From Cladocopium goreaui (Eukaryota; Sar; Dinophyceae; Suessiales; Symbiodiniaceae), in contig CAMXCT020000311.1 of NCBI GenBank assembly GCA_947184155.2, positions 186,001 to 250,000 on the forward strand: a stretch of 64,000 nt of DNA, given 5' to 3'. Shown here in pieces: positions 21,020 to 31,949 of this stretch (positions are counted from its first letter, which is position 1; every line of letters begins with the position of its first letter). The translations under genes and the position numbers were made by a program. The notes below the pieces were generated by a model, which searched no databases, was not told the origin of the DNA, and saw only the letters and a list, made by a program, of their open reading frames with translations.

Positions 21020-21129
21020 TACCATCTGGTTATTTAACATAGCCAGGAAAATCACCATTTTTAATAGGTAAACCATCTATATATAAATGGGCCATCAATA
21101 CCATGGCTATGTTAAGTCACCAGAGGGTA
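21020..21129. repeat. Foldback MITE family 1
   Basis: TACCATCTGGTTATTTAAC to GTTAAGTCACCAGAGGGTA, 110 bp, with TA at both edges. Confidence 0.88.
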
Positions 21130-21396
21130 CCTATGTGAACAACATACTCTCTGCTACCTAATCCGGCAATGGGAAAATCTACTCTAATCATATCCAATCG
21201 ACCTACTGTATCCGATCTATTCCAATTGATCCCATCATCATTTAACCCATCACCTGCACAACTCAGCACTTTGGAACCACTTCTGATACTTAAGTCACTT
21301 AAGTCACTTAAGTCCCTTATATCAGTGATATCCCATGATCTTTCTGAAATCCCAAGAAAAATCACCAAAAAAAAAACGATGGAAATCCCTGGCCGT

Positions 21397-21471
21397 CCTT
21401 GAAGAACTGCTCCTTGCTGATCTTTCGCGTCTTCGCAACCTGAAGGACTTCATCCTCGCCCTCCTCATCTC
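21397..21471 (-). CDS. Candidate internal exon, acidic/basic
   Basis: Minus strand: a strong acceptor TTTCTCTGCAG, then GDEEGEDEVLQVAKTRK and ISKEQFFKD. The 3' limit may be a GC donor (GACG|GCCAGG), a class used in dinoflagellates, or may lie further on. Its acidic run resembles the neighbouring exon at 22096, so both may come from one gene. Confidence 0.4.
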
Positions 21472-21629
21472 CTGCAGAGAAACGATGTGAAATTCCTGAG
21501 ATGCCTCGGTGGGTATCACTGAAAATCGCTGTGTAGAGCAACCAAACAAATAGCCTCTGGTAATTAATGGTATATCAATGGGATATTAATGGTGTATTAA
21601 TGGTATATTAATGGTATATTAATGGATTT

Positions 21630-21759
21630 TACCCTCTGGTTATGACTCACAGTTCGCCATGGTATGGATGGCCCATAGAAATAGATGATTTTCCCAGCTA
21701 TAAACCTCCATTTATTTTTGGGATTTTTTCATGGCTATGTTAGTCATAACCAGATGGTA
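21630..21759. repeat. Foldback MITE family 1, long copy
   Basis: TACCCTCTGGTTATGACTC to AGTCATAACCAGATGGTA, 130 bp. An array of ATTAATGGTAT units (21560-21625) and a half copy at 21551 lie just before it. Confidence 0.8.
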
Positions 21760-22095
21760 GATTCTCGCTAGTTTTAAAAGGCCTGGATTTACGGATGTTC
21801 ACCCCCTGAAAATATGATAAGTATTGCTCCATAGCCTTTCCATAGCCTTAAAGAAACGGATTAGGACATAATTTGGGAGAATTTTGCCATCTTTCCCCAC
21901 ATACGCCGTCAGAAGTAGATCGGATATGGTCATCCATCCCACAATGGGAATTCTGATGGTGTATAATAGAATCCCTATTAATGGATTGATGGCCATTCCC
22001 CGAATATCGGTACACAATCGATGTTTCATGATTTTTGCACCATGGCACATATATGAACCGTATAGGATTTCCCTATTGATCCCCCTTTTGCCCAC

Positions 22096-22158
22096 CATGG
22101 GAAGCCGCGCTCCTCCCCCAGCGTCGTCGCCACCTTCAGCATTCTCTTCGGGTTTCTC
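22096..22158 (-). CDS. Candidate internal exon (63 bp, 21 codons)
   Basis: Minus strand: acceptor GGCGATCCAG|GAG and donor CCCATG|GTGGGC, phase 0 to phase 0. Peptide EKPEENAEGGDDAGGGAR. The exact multiple of three with splice signals at both ends supports a real exon. Low complexity prevents a family call. Confidence 0.45.
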
Positions 22159-22969
22159 CTGGATCGCCAGTGAGTGGCCAGTGCCAGCCGGTGGCCAAGT
22201 CAAGTTTGGCCATGCCCAAAGAAAAGCTATAGATAGCCTAAATAAAATGAGGTTGAGGGTTACGGGATACATATTCTTTCTGCTCCAGGATGACTCCGCC
22301 AGCCATTTCAACAGCTGAGCTGCCCCTGAAACAGGGCGCAACTAATCAATGGAACAACCACTGGAATATCGACCATGTGACATCAGCCAATGGATATGGT
22401 TTCACATCTTCAGCACTATGGCTGATGGTCCATTCAACCCATGGAGCAGTACTCCTCTTGGACCTTCATCCGACTGCAAAAACCCTCTGGTGATCTCAGA
22501 ATCAAAAGGTGAGGACTTCGCCAGGTGATATTCCCAGATAGGACTTGACCAGGTTTGGTGGTTGCTGACCCATTTAGCTATGGATCCAAAGCCCAATCTC
22601 TGGTTTAATATCAAGCTGTAGCGAGCTATTGTTTCCAGCTTTTCTCATCAAAGGTTTTGACCCAAACAAAAAAAAAATGTGGTAAACCCAAGAACAAGCC
22701 CTATTGTGGAGGATGCGTTCGATACCCAAAATGGTTTATAGTAAAACATAGCATTTTGTTGACCACATTTTAATTGGACAACCGCAGCTGCAGGCCTTTG
22801 TTGGGAATGGATCAACACTACCTACCCCCCATTCGAATTGGATAAACTCCACCTGGATGCCTACCTTCAGAATACCTCAAATGCCCAATTTTTGGGAGAT
22901 GCTTATTAGATACTTCCAATGACCCAGACCTTCTTTGGGGCATAGGCGGCATAGGGTTGCTACCAAAAA

Positions 22970-23012
22970 AAAACAAGCCACAGCCCCGCCTCATCTGCCT
23001 TATCGTCCTCCT
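22970..23012 (-). CDS. Candidate small acidic exon
   Basis: Minus strand after GCCACCAG: EEEDDKADEAGLWL. The donor is unclear. Similar in character to the exons at 21397 and 22096. Confidence 0.25.
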
Positions 23013-24036
23013 CCTCCTGGTGGCACTGCCGTTTGTGTCCAAACTAAGGGATGTGCGATGACATTCTCTGAATGGAAGATTCATCAAGGGGAGGAAAATC
23101 GCAAATCATATGGATATTGGTCGAAATCAGTACCCCAATCATTAGATGGCTATATAATACTGCAAGGTGAGGTTCCCCAATGATGTGAACCTTGGTGAAA
23201 TGTTTCACCGCATGAATACTATGGTTATACCCCCAAAAAAGACCCTGGTTGACCAAGTTATTAGTTGGGGGGCCTCAACTTGTAACAATGAGACTAACAC
23301 CCCTGAATGCGGAAAAAAAATCACCCATTCCCACACCCTCCTTCAGATCCCAACACAAACTGGGCAATTTTAGGGATGTGACAGCGCAACGAGGGTTTGA
23401 TTCATTGATCCTCCAGCTGCAAAATTGCAAAAGTTTTAGACCAACCCAAATGAATCCGTTTTTCAAAAACCACACCCTTGCGTGGTAACTCGTGGTATTC
23501 CTTGTATTCCATGCATCATTCTACCGAGTTTCATGGGATTCTCGTACATGATCCCGTATTTGGGGACTACCAATCAACCAAGCATTTGATCTGCCATGGG
23601 ATGAGGAGAATGGGATGAGACAAGAAAAGGAGTGAAGTAACCCCCAAATCCCAGGAATTCATAGGAAGTCCTTCTTCTCTTCCTTTTTTCCTCCGAACAT
23701 GTCACCATTCGGCTACCTGCAGCCGCATCCAAGAAAAACAGCTGGCACCAGTGGAAAACACTATTCCACAGAGCCACCATGTAATTGTTTTCTCAATTCA
23801 ACCCAGCGAACTCCCTTTTAGTGATTGCAATCATCCAAGTTTCCTGGTCATATCCTTATAGTTTATCTATTATCAAGTATCGATTTGTTTATTGCTTAAA
23901 TCACGTTCCTCATTCTTCTGGTAGTTACCATGATTATCCCCATGTTCAATGCTGGTTATTTTTGGTTAGTAAAGCGGCAACGATCTCAGGAAACATTGTG
24001 GGTGCAATTTTCAACGATGAAACATCGATGTGACCA

Positions 24037-24165
24037 CAAGATGGGGAAACCCAGTGATGTTTGTTGGTTTATAAACCCATCTAAATATAGTTATTTGCGT
24101 ATCATACACTATTTTTATTATAGTTATTTGCACCAACTTGGCTAACGAACTGGGGCCCCATCCTG
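24037..24165. repeat. Foldback MITE family 2
   Basis: CAAGATGGGGAAACCC to TGGGGCCCCATCCTG, 129 bp, followed by CAGG. Its first 80 bp is nearly identical to 1988-2066, implying recent activity. Confidence 0.75.
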
Positions 24166-24756
24166 CAGGAATGAGATTTGTTTGTCAAACGTTCATCCAA
24201 TTCTGGGATATGTGATATGTCAATATGTCATCAACCCAATGACAAAACTGGTCTTTGTTAAATAGAATCGAGAACACTGTTGGAACTGTTTACAAAGATG
24301 TTCAGCAAAAAAACGGCGATCAGGACATTTTTGGTATGCCTCTGAAAACAATGTGTTAGTTGTGTTAGATCTACTCTCGAGTTCTCTATCCAAACATAGA
24401 TTGAACATAATTTGGGTAAACATAAATTATGATGGAACTACATGGCCAATCTGAAAAAAAAACCTGCGAGGGAAAGACAAATTGTTAGCTGGTGAACGTA
24501 GATGTTCCTATTGAAACCCAAAAAAACGGACAAAGGATTAGTTTCCACCCATCCAAGGATGACCTAGACTAGGTTTTCACATGTTTCTGACCCCCCAAGT
24601 CGTCCTGACCTTCTCTTGGTTTGAAGAATGATGAAGATCTTGGCCTAGACGGCCTAAACACAACCACTTCACTTAGATGGACCATCCAAATGCATCAGAG
24701 TTCAAATATGTTGTTACCCTCTGGGTATCTCACATAGCTATGAAAAGTGATTCATT

Positions 24757-24863
24757 TACCCTCCGGTAAACTGACATAGTTATGGAAAGTTGCCCATTTA
24801 TAGTTGATTTACCAATTAAAAATGGTGATTTTCCAGTTCGCTATGTTAGTTTACCAGAGGGTA
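24757..24863. repeat. Foldback MITE family 1
   Basis: TACCCTCCGGTAA to TTTACCAGAGGGTA, 107 bp. A second left-end fragment lies at 24715. Confidence 0.88.
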
Positions 24864-24885
24864 TCAATATTTTACCAATATTTAC

Positions 24886-24987
24886 CTGGTTGGTGGTTGA
24901 GCCTGCCCCTCTGAAAAATGAGTTCGTCAGTTGGGATGATGACATTCCCAATAAATGGAAAAATGAAATTCATGTTCCAAACCACAA
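24886..24987. repeat. Foldback MITE family 3 with 8-bp target duplication
   Basis: Starts CTGGTTGGTGGTTGAG, with the shared core CGTCAGTTGGGATGATGACA, and ends CCAAACCACAA. ATATTTAC abuts both sides (24878-24885 and 24988-24995), so this is a discrete insertion. Confidence 0.7.
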
Positions 24988-25030
24988 ATATTTACCTATT
25001 CAAAATGGTGATGTTCCATAGCTACATTAA

Positions 25031-25060
25031 ATTACCATTTAGGGCACCCTAAATGGTAAT
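25031..25060. repeat. 30-bp palindrome
   Basis: ATTACCATTTAGGG and CCCTAAATGGTAAT arms of 14 bp around a CA centre. It can form a hairpin and may be a collapsed or recombinant family-1 terminus. Confidence 0.7.
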
Positions 25061-26658
25061 GAGTTCAATGGTAAATCACCCAGCTATAGTTCGATGACTG
25101 TCCCTTTTTTCGATACCCATTTGCTCGACTCGGGGATTTGCCAGCCATGTTTTTCATGGCACCGGAGGATAAATCCATTCATGATTGTTGTGCATAAAAA
25201 ACACTGTCGATGAAACCAGATAAAACCATATGAAACGTCCATTACACACCCATTGTTGATCATTTTTCGGAGTTCATTTTCAGTGGAAAAAAATTGTTCA
25301 TTTTCATGATATTCCCATGACAAAATTATGATCAACTCCATAATATTCCCATGAAAAAATGGTTCATTTTCAGTTGATCCACAGCACGGACCCCTTGGAG
25401 GTTTTCACCACCGGCAAGTTGCTGCTTGGCGTGCCACGGTCATGGTCCCAAATATGTGGAAATTCTCTACAACCATGGTTTCGTTTGGCCTTGAATAGAG
25501 GGAATGGATTACATCCTTCAATCCTTTACTACTTCGAAAAATTGGAACGAATCAATTTTCGCGCCTAGAGACGAAAACTATTGGATGGATTTTCCAGTTT
25601 GCAAGGGTTGGCACTTGCTGTGGCGTGCAAAATGTTGGTGCAATCCAATGGTCGTGAGTCTAAGCATCCACTTGTTTGGACTGTTTGCGTAAACCATCAT
25701 TCACGATTTGGTTCCCTACATGTGATCCTTGCTTTCATGATGTTCGCAACTCACGTGTTTAGAAAACACCTGAGTCGACCTGTACATTTACACTCATCAC
25801 ATCTATCAAGAAAATGACCATATCAAAATGTTTCGAGATCTTGATGCCCATGTTTGTTTTCATCCTGATTCCACGATGGTACATTTCAGCAGCTTCCTTT
25901 GAGCCACATTTCCTCGCGGAATCGACGAGTAAAAAATGGATCCCCGTTGGAATTCAACGAGTGACGGGATCGGTCCCCAATTTGTAGACACCAAAATGCA
26001 TGCACTACAAGTTTTGAGGCCTGAGTTTTTTTTACTACAAGCTGCTAATTCATCAAAAAAGTAGTTCTACTACAAGTTGGCTAAATTTTCGCAAAAAAAA
26101 ATCATCATAAGGACCTTGGGTAGTTTGTAACAATTTTCCATCCCCAATATTCAACATCCAACATCATCAGCCACATCCTCCATGGCAATTTGTAGCACTG
26201 GTTTGCTGATTCGCTCTTGGTCGAAGGAATCCTGCCCCTACAATTGTCTAGCCCCTAAAAAGTTGCCATTAACAAAAACAAGAAGTGGCAGCGCAGATTG
26301 TAACCATGATATGATGCATCCTTCCTTGCAAGAATGTACATGGGTCAATCTCCGTGCAATATCACAGCGCATTTTTGAAATGTGGAACACCTTTTGGTCT
26401 CAATCCCTTCCAGGCAACAACTCCAACAACCCCAGTAGAAACGAAAAAACAGCAGCAACAAACAACACTTTTCACGGATAAAAAAACTGTGTCAGATTAT
26501 GATGCACTTGCTCTTAAGAAAATAAAGCAAAATCAAACCGCCGCAAACCCTCCCAAAACAAACCAACAAGAAAAAATGCTACAAAGTGGATGGGTACAAT
26601 GTTGTCAAGTGCAAAAAAATGAAGAAGTCTCGCAGAATTGCTTAGTTTTCAAATTTGC

Positions 26659-26660
<2 letters not shown>
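25061..26660. other. No gene called
   Basis: A possible minus-strand exon at about 25385-25440 (RGTPSSNLPVVKTSKG) is the only protein-like segment. The rest is AT-rich spacer with short plus-strand open frames of poor composition. Confidence 0.35.
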
Positions 26661-26689
<29 letters not shown>

Positions 26690-27705
26690 GAGAGAGAGAG
26701 AGATAGATAGATAGATAGATGGATAGATAGATAGATGGATAGATAGATAGATAGATTGGTTGATTGATTGATAGATCAGCTAGATAGGTAGATAGATAGA
26801 TACACAGTTAGATAGGCAGATGAGAGAGAGAGAGAGATTAGATGAGATGAGATGAGATGAGATTAGATTAGATTAGAATAGATTACATTTTGATTTTGAT
26901 TTTGATTTCGATTAGATTAGATTAGAAAGATAGATAGACAGATAGATAGGTAGATAGGTAGATAGGTAGATAGGTAGATAGATTGGTTGATTGATTGATA
27001 GATCAGGTAGATAGGTAGATAGGTAGATAGATAGATAAACAGATAGATAGACAGATAGATAGATAGATAGGTAGATAGATAGATAGATAAAAAGATAGAA
27101 AGATACATAGACAGATAGATAGACAGGTAGACACATGGACAGATAGATAGAGAGAGAGTTTGATCGATGGATAGAAGAAGAGATAGATAGAAGGAGAGAT
27201 AGATACATAGATAGGTAGATAGATAGATAGATAGGTAGGTAGGTAGATAGATAGATAGATAGGTAGGTAGATAGATAGGTAGATAGGTAGATAGGTAGAT
27301 AGGTAGATAGGTAAATAGGTAGATAGATAGATGGATAGATGGATAGATGGACAGATGGACAGATAGACAAATAGATAGATAGATAGATAGATAGCTAGCT
27401 AGCTAGCTAGATAGATAGATACATAGATACATAAATAAATAGATAGGTAGATAGATAGATAGATAGATAGGTAGATAGGTAGATAGGTAGATAGGTAGAT
27501 AGATAGCTAGATAGATGGATAGATGGACAGATAGACAGATAGACAAATAGATAGAGAGACAGCTAAATCAAAAGATAGATAGATAGATAGATAGGTAGAT
27601 AGATAGATAGATAGATAAACTTAGATAGATACACAGATAGATAGATCGATAGATACATAGATAGATCGATAGGTAGGTAGGTTGATAGTCAGAGAAAGAC
27701 AGCAA
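26661..27705. repeat. Long GATA/GACA microsatellite array
   Basis: About 1 kb of GATA with interspersed GACA, GGTA, GAGA and ATTA variants. Open frames through it (Ser/Ile/Tyr/Leu repeats on the minus strand) are low complexity and not genes. Ends lie in GA-rich DNA (27690-27730). Confidence 0.95.
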
Positions 27706-28080
27706 AAGAGAGAGAGAAAGAATGAGAGAGATCAAGCACCTGTCAGTCAATGAGTGGCTTCGCTCTGCCATCCCTGATTCACAACCAACCTCTCCTATAG
27801 GTTTCCTGTTTTTTAAAGTTCCGCCACCGCCTTGTGCGGTACCACTGGTATGAATACTTATGTTCAAACAGCAGCTACCTTTCGTTTGGGTTCGGCTGAA
27901 TCTGTGGAAATGGCGTTTTCCTTCTCGTGCGCTTGCGGGCGCTAAAGCCAATTCTGTAATATGCATACTGCAACCACAGATCTCTGCTCAGCTTTCTGCG
28001 GGCTCCCAAATCATCAGACTCTCAGACCACGAGTATCTTTCTTACTGTACTCATCCGACTAGAGATGGTTTGAGCCGACT

Positions 28081-28100
28081 CTTTGAGCCAAAGGCTACGG
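28081..28100 (-). other. Spliced-leader-like relic
   Basis: The minus strand reads CCGTAGCC then TTTGGCTCAAAG. It matches the dinoflagellate trans-spliced leader from CCGTAGCC to GGCTCAA with a 2-3 nt internal gap. A second, weaker GGCTCAAA lies directly downstream (28069-28078). The pattern is expected for retroposed, previously trans-spliced mRNA. Confidence 0.5.
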
Positions 28101-28194
28101 GATCTTGTTTTGGAGTTGCGACATGATTTTTTTTTCCTCGGGTTCGACCGATTAAGCTCAAAGACTCGGTCCTGAAAAACAAGACAGAGACGCA

Positions 28195-28420
28195 ATGGAA
28201 TCTCTGCAAGCTGTACAAGAAAAAAAATGGTGGCAGAAACAACACACCCACAACCAGACGCAGGGAAGAAGTGCACATCCCCCAGTCAGATATGCGTATC
28301 TTGTCATACGGACAAGAAACAACAAACACCAACAGAACAGCAAAACGGGCCCGAAGCCCAAACACAAAGCAACCACAATCAGCCACCAAGAGCATTGATG
28401 GAAAATTCAACCCACCAATA
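28195..28420 (-). repeat. Dispersed repeat, inverted copy
   Basis: The reverse complement of CATCCCCCAGTCAGATATGC and the surrounding sequence matches the plus-strand pair at 31950-32490 (CATATCTGGCTGGGGGATCT). GT-rich on the minus strand, non-coding. Confidence 0.5.
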
Positions 28421-29210
28421 CTTTTTTCCGTCCAACGCCTTCATGGCTTCCGCCAGGTCGTTACACACGTTCAATCGCAGCAAAAAGATGAATTGTAATT
28501 ATCATGCAAGGCTTTCTACTTGTCGATAGCCACAAAAGCACTGGTAGTGGACCTGTACGCAGTCCAGTGAGCTGTCCAATCAAGAAAAAACAAAACACAA
28601 ACCAAAAACAAAAGCAACCAAGCAGACAAAGCACACACAACCACAACCAAACCAAACCAAACAAAAAACACAGAGAAGTGGGATCGCTACCAGCTATGAG
28701 ATAACATGCACGATGACATCTTGTGTGTCATTATGAGTATGGCCACCGAAAAAGAAGCAAAACCAAGAAAACACAGAACCACACAAAGGGGCCAGGCAAG
28801 AGGGTGATAGAAGCAACAAAGCTCAATGCGGAAACCAGGGATCCCCCCAGCCAGGATCCCCGAGATCACAGAGAGCAGCCGTTCCGGCATAACGTTCACC
28901 CAAACACTTCGAAGCAAACAACGACGACGCCGTGTTGCAACGAGAGTGGTGAAAAACGCATAAAAGGTGAAACAGGAGGTGAGACATGATCTAATGTGAA
29001 AATGACAGCAGTAGCTACGGCACTCAGGGCGCACTCAGAGTCCGCTCAGTAGTTCTTTTCCAAGCATCATCGTCATTGGGAGCTGCAGGGCACCCTTGCG
29101 GTGCATGCTGCTTTCAAAACTGTATCCAATGCGATCGAGTTAGCGATGATCGCTAGCTCGACAGCATTGATGCAGGCTTGCAAGCGTGGAGCTCCTTCAG
29201 CCAGAGTTGT
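28421..29210. other. Non-coding spacer with AC-rich tracts
   Basis: AC-rich on the plus strand with a second diverged segment of the same dispersed repeat (CCCCCCAGCCAGGATCCCC, 28845-28863). A 25-bp imperfect palindrome CGAGTTAGCGAT / ATCGCTAGCTCG lies near 29136-29161. No gene is supported. Confidence 0.4.
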
Positions 29211-29218
29211 CAGCTTAA

Positions 29219-29390
29219 ATAAATGTTCAGCAGAAGTTCAGAAAGGCAGTTTGTGTCAGCAGTGCAAAGATCTTCTGTAGCGTTCAATTCCTTGGACAGG
29301 GACCAGTTTTATCAGCGAAATGTTCAGCAGAAGTTCTGGACGGGCAACTTGTGTCAGCTGTGTCAAGGTCCTCTGTATGGTGGGATTGAA
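29219..29390. repeat. Imperfect tandem duplication, period about 99 bp
   Basis: AAATGTTCAGCAGAAGTTC followed by TTGTGTCAGC and TCCTCTGTA-like words occurs twice (from 29219 and 29318). The second copy overlaps the 3' end of the minus-strand frame at 29284. Confidence 0.6.
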
Positions 29391-29787
29391 CACTCGCTTG
29401 CATAAGCTGTAGCTGTCGGCTTATAACTGTACGTTCTGTTACATTGGCTCGGGCTTCTACACGGATGCGCAGACTCTTTAGGCAACAGCAAGCCGTGCGT
29501 ATGGCTCTGCAATCCTGCTCATTGATTACGCCTGCAAGGAGTTCTGTTTGCTGCAATAAGGCATAAGTGTCTTCCAGTGTCTGTTGGCTATGCAACAGTT
29601 TGCAAACATAGTCTTGTAGGAGGAGGAGATCTTGTGCCTCATTGTGACTCTGGGGTTCTTGAGGCAGGCATGCCAGTTCGCTCGGTTGAGCTGTATCCAT
29701 ATGGTCAGACGGCATTCGAGCAGTGAAAGCAGTGGGTTGAGCTGAGCAAAACAGCAACGGGCGCCATGGCTTGATGTACTTTGACAT
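29284..29787 (-). CDS. Hypothetical protein, 167 aa, possibly gag-like
   Basis: An uninterrupted minus-strand frame with a helical, Leu/Gln-rich middle (LLLLQDYVCKLLHSQQTLED, then ALLQQTELLAGVI). Eight bp upstream of the ATG the minus strand reads TGGTAGCG, the same primer-binding-like word as in the copia relic at 15168, which hints that this is the first ORF of an unrecognised LTR element. No zinc knuckle or other domain is seen. Confidence 0.35.
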   Translation of the reverse strand: MSKYIKPWRPLLFCSAQPTAFTARMPSDHMDTAQPSELACLPQEPQSHNEAQDLLLLQDYVCKLLHSQQTLEDTYALLQQTELLAGVINEQDCRAIRTACCCLKSLRIRVEARANVTERTVISRQLQLMQASVQSHHTEDLDTADTSCPSRTSAEHFADKTGPCPRN

Positions 29788-30042
29788 CGTCCTACGCTAC
29801 CAGTTACTAGGCAAAATTAGTGGCCCCGTTAGATTGTTACTATTGCCCCCCTCCCCCTTCCTCCCTCTCCCTAATTACTCAGGCTAGCTTACTACAAAGT
29901 CATTTGCCTAAGGTAAAGGGGGTGTCCTAGGTCAACTAAGCACTAGTCAACCATGGGGACCCCATGGTGACAGCACCTGTGTTGCACCGTGGTCACGCGT
30001 CGTGTGTGGCAACCGTGGGTACCCCACGTTAACCGTTTGCGA

Positions 30043-30230
30043 TTACTGGAACTGCACGGGCGTACCGGCGCTGGGGTGTTCATGGCTGCTATTGGCTGCG
30101 CTGTTTGAGGGAGGTGGGTCACTACTTCCTGCTGGCTTGATCATTTGCGCAATAAGTGGATGACTTTGCTTTTCGAGCAGAATCTTGGTCATTTCTTGAG
30201 TGAAAGCTGCAGGGTCGTCCACTAATGCCT
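30043..30230 (-). CDS. Candidate terminal exon of gene at 30.0-31.1 kb
   Basis: Minus strand: a pyrimidine-rich tract (poly-T) precedes ALVDDPAAFTQEMTKILLEK, and the frame ends PSAGTPVQFQ-stop. It is likely the last exon of the gene whose first part is 30690-31078. The acceptor could be CGCCAAG or CCTGCAG. Confidence 0.35.
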
Positions 30231-30689
30231 TGGCGTCCGCGAGTAAAAAAAAAACAACCCACCAATACATACAGGACCCTTTTTCAAAGCCGTCCAAACG
30301 CCACCTTGGACCCCTAAGCTGGGTCAAGTGCACGTGACAGACCCGGCATCCCATTGCCCTCGGAAACAAAGATGAAAGTGCAAGTTTCTGCAAAGTGAAA
30401 ATATTTTTGTGAAGCAGCAGTCGCAGTTCGCAGAGTCTGGTGCAAGGAAGCGACGCGGCAAACCACGACTTGACCAACACATACGCAGTAACTGTAAGGC
30501 GTGGGAGCCAAAATCCAGATTGAGCAAAATGAGGTTCCAAAATCAGGGCCTTAGAACAGGCAGTTTTGCGGTGACGTATGGACATACCTGCAGAGCAATC
30601 ACCATCTTGGTGCAGCGGGCTCGATGTCATGAACATATATGTTTTTGATTTTAAAACGACATTGTGTTTCTTGCAAGGGGTGTTTGATT

Positions 30690-31078
30690 TTTACCACTGA
30701 TTGCACAGGATCCCTCCCCAACTGAAAACGTGAATGTCGTAGCTCATACACCTCCTCAACCTGGACCTGGGCCAAGAGGGGCAAATCTTTCAAATCCAAA
30801 CTGCTTTTCAATTGATTCCGCCCGTCGCATCAGCGAGCACAGGTACTGCGCCAATTTCTCTGGCTGCCGAATGGTAAAGTTTCGAGCTACAACCTGGAAG
30901 ACTTCTTCTACGGTGTCGAGACGTTCCCGCAACCACAGCTCTGCTGCAATGTCATAAACAGCCGGGCAAATTTGTCCTGTATGGATGTCAGCGAGATGGT
31001 CAATTTCGCCTGTAGCCACAAGCCCGGGAGTGTGGAGAGGGCGAACCCGACACAGGGCCGAAGCCTTTGATGCCATGA
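30690..31078 (-). CDS. Hypothetical protein, 5' part, with a frame change
   Basis: Starts MASKASALCRVRPLHTPG and continues with HTGQICPAVYDIAAELWLRE, EEVFQVVARNFTIRQ and KLAQYLCSLMRRAES. After FERFAPL the frame must shift by one base to continue as QVQVEEVYELRHSRFQLG, ending near CAGTG|GTAAAA. This means a sequencing or mutational indel or a miniature intron. The protein is helical, soluble and unrecognised. It may be a host gene or a retroelement gag. Confidence 0.4.
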
Positions 31079-31945
31079 GGTGCAGCGCAGAAAGGAAGCA
31101 AGGCGCACCAACACTCCAGACCAACAGGTTTAACAACGAGTTGTGCCTTGAAAACCAAAACAAAAACCTATCGCGATCAAAGTTACCCAAAGGCTTTTCC
31201 ACAAATAAACAAACGTGAGTCAAACTTTCCGTGCTCTCTCGCTCAAATCACTCCAGACAACAAGCAACGCTTCAACACACACTCTGTTTCTCTCGCTCGG
31301 CTTGAGCCAACGAATGTCGTTGGGTGTTCAGTTCAAACTGTTTAAAGGTGACAAAAACCAAAGAGGGGTTTTTGTCTAAACTGCAAACTGGATTCCAGTC
31401 TTGACGAAATTCCGAAAAGCGATCCACTGAGGATCAAAAGCTTTCATTCGGTTCTAAAACTGTTGAAATGTTTCCAAACTGTTCAAATAATGTTCGGTTT
31501 CCTACAAAAACATCACAACTCTCAAATACAAAACGAGACGAGTGCAACCGCAGTGTCGGTTGTGCTCGTTGGTACACCATTCATGGCTGCCCAGTGATGA
31601 ATTTGGTGAGTGACGGATGTTGGCTGGTCACCTACCTTGCCCTGTGACCGTCCTTGTCACTGCCACGGAGCTGCTCCCTGGAAGGGGGGCGGTACTATCG
31701 CAAGTTAGCTGCTAACAATTTGCTCTTCCTGCTCCTGAACCCACCTTTCTGTACACGGCAAATACCGTTTGTCTTGAACTGAACACCTGAGCAAGGACTT
31801 GTGAGAGGACTCTGAGAGGCCAGATTGCAATAGTGTACAGCTCATGCTTTCCTTTGTTGTCTGTCAGCAACAACAATTAAGAAGCTTGTTTCACATTTCT
31901 GGGTAACTATCAATTCGTTTGTGCATCTTTTTGTCAGTTACGACA
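31079..31945. other. No gene seen
   Basis: Spacer with CTCGGCTTGAGCCAACG (minus strand TTGGCTCAAG, 10 nt of the spliced-leader 3' end) near 31300 and an AC-rich plus strand. No long protein-like frame. Confidence 0.4.
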
Positions 31946-31949
31946 CAGT

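Noticed and set aside
47-24863. CRISPR-like regularly spaced repeats
   Set aside because: Copies of family 1 are dispersed, self-complementary over their whole length and unevenly spaced, with no cas genes; the DNA is eukaryotic.
26912-27966. Long minus-strand frames (Ser/Ile/Tyr/Leu repeats)
   Set aside because: They are translations of the GATA array in all frames and have no non-repeat protein content.
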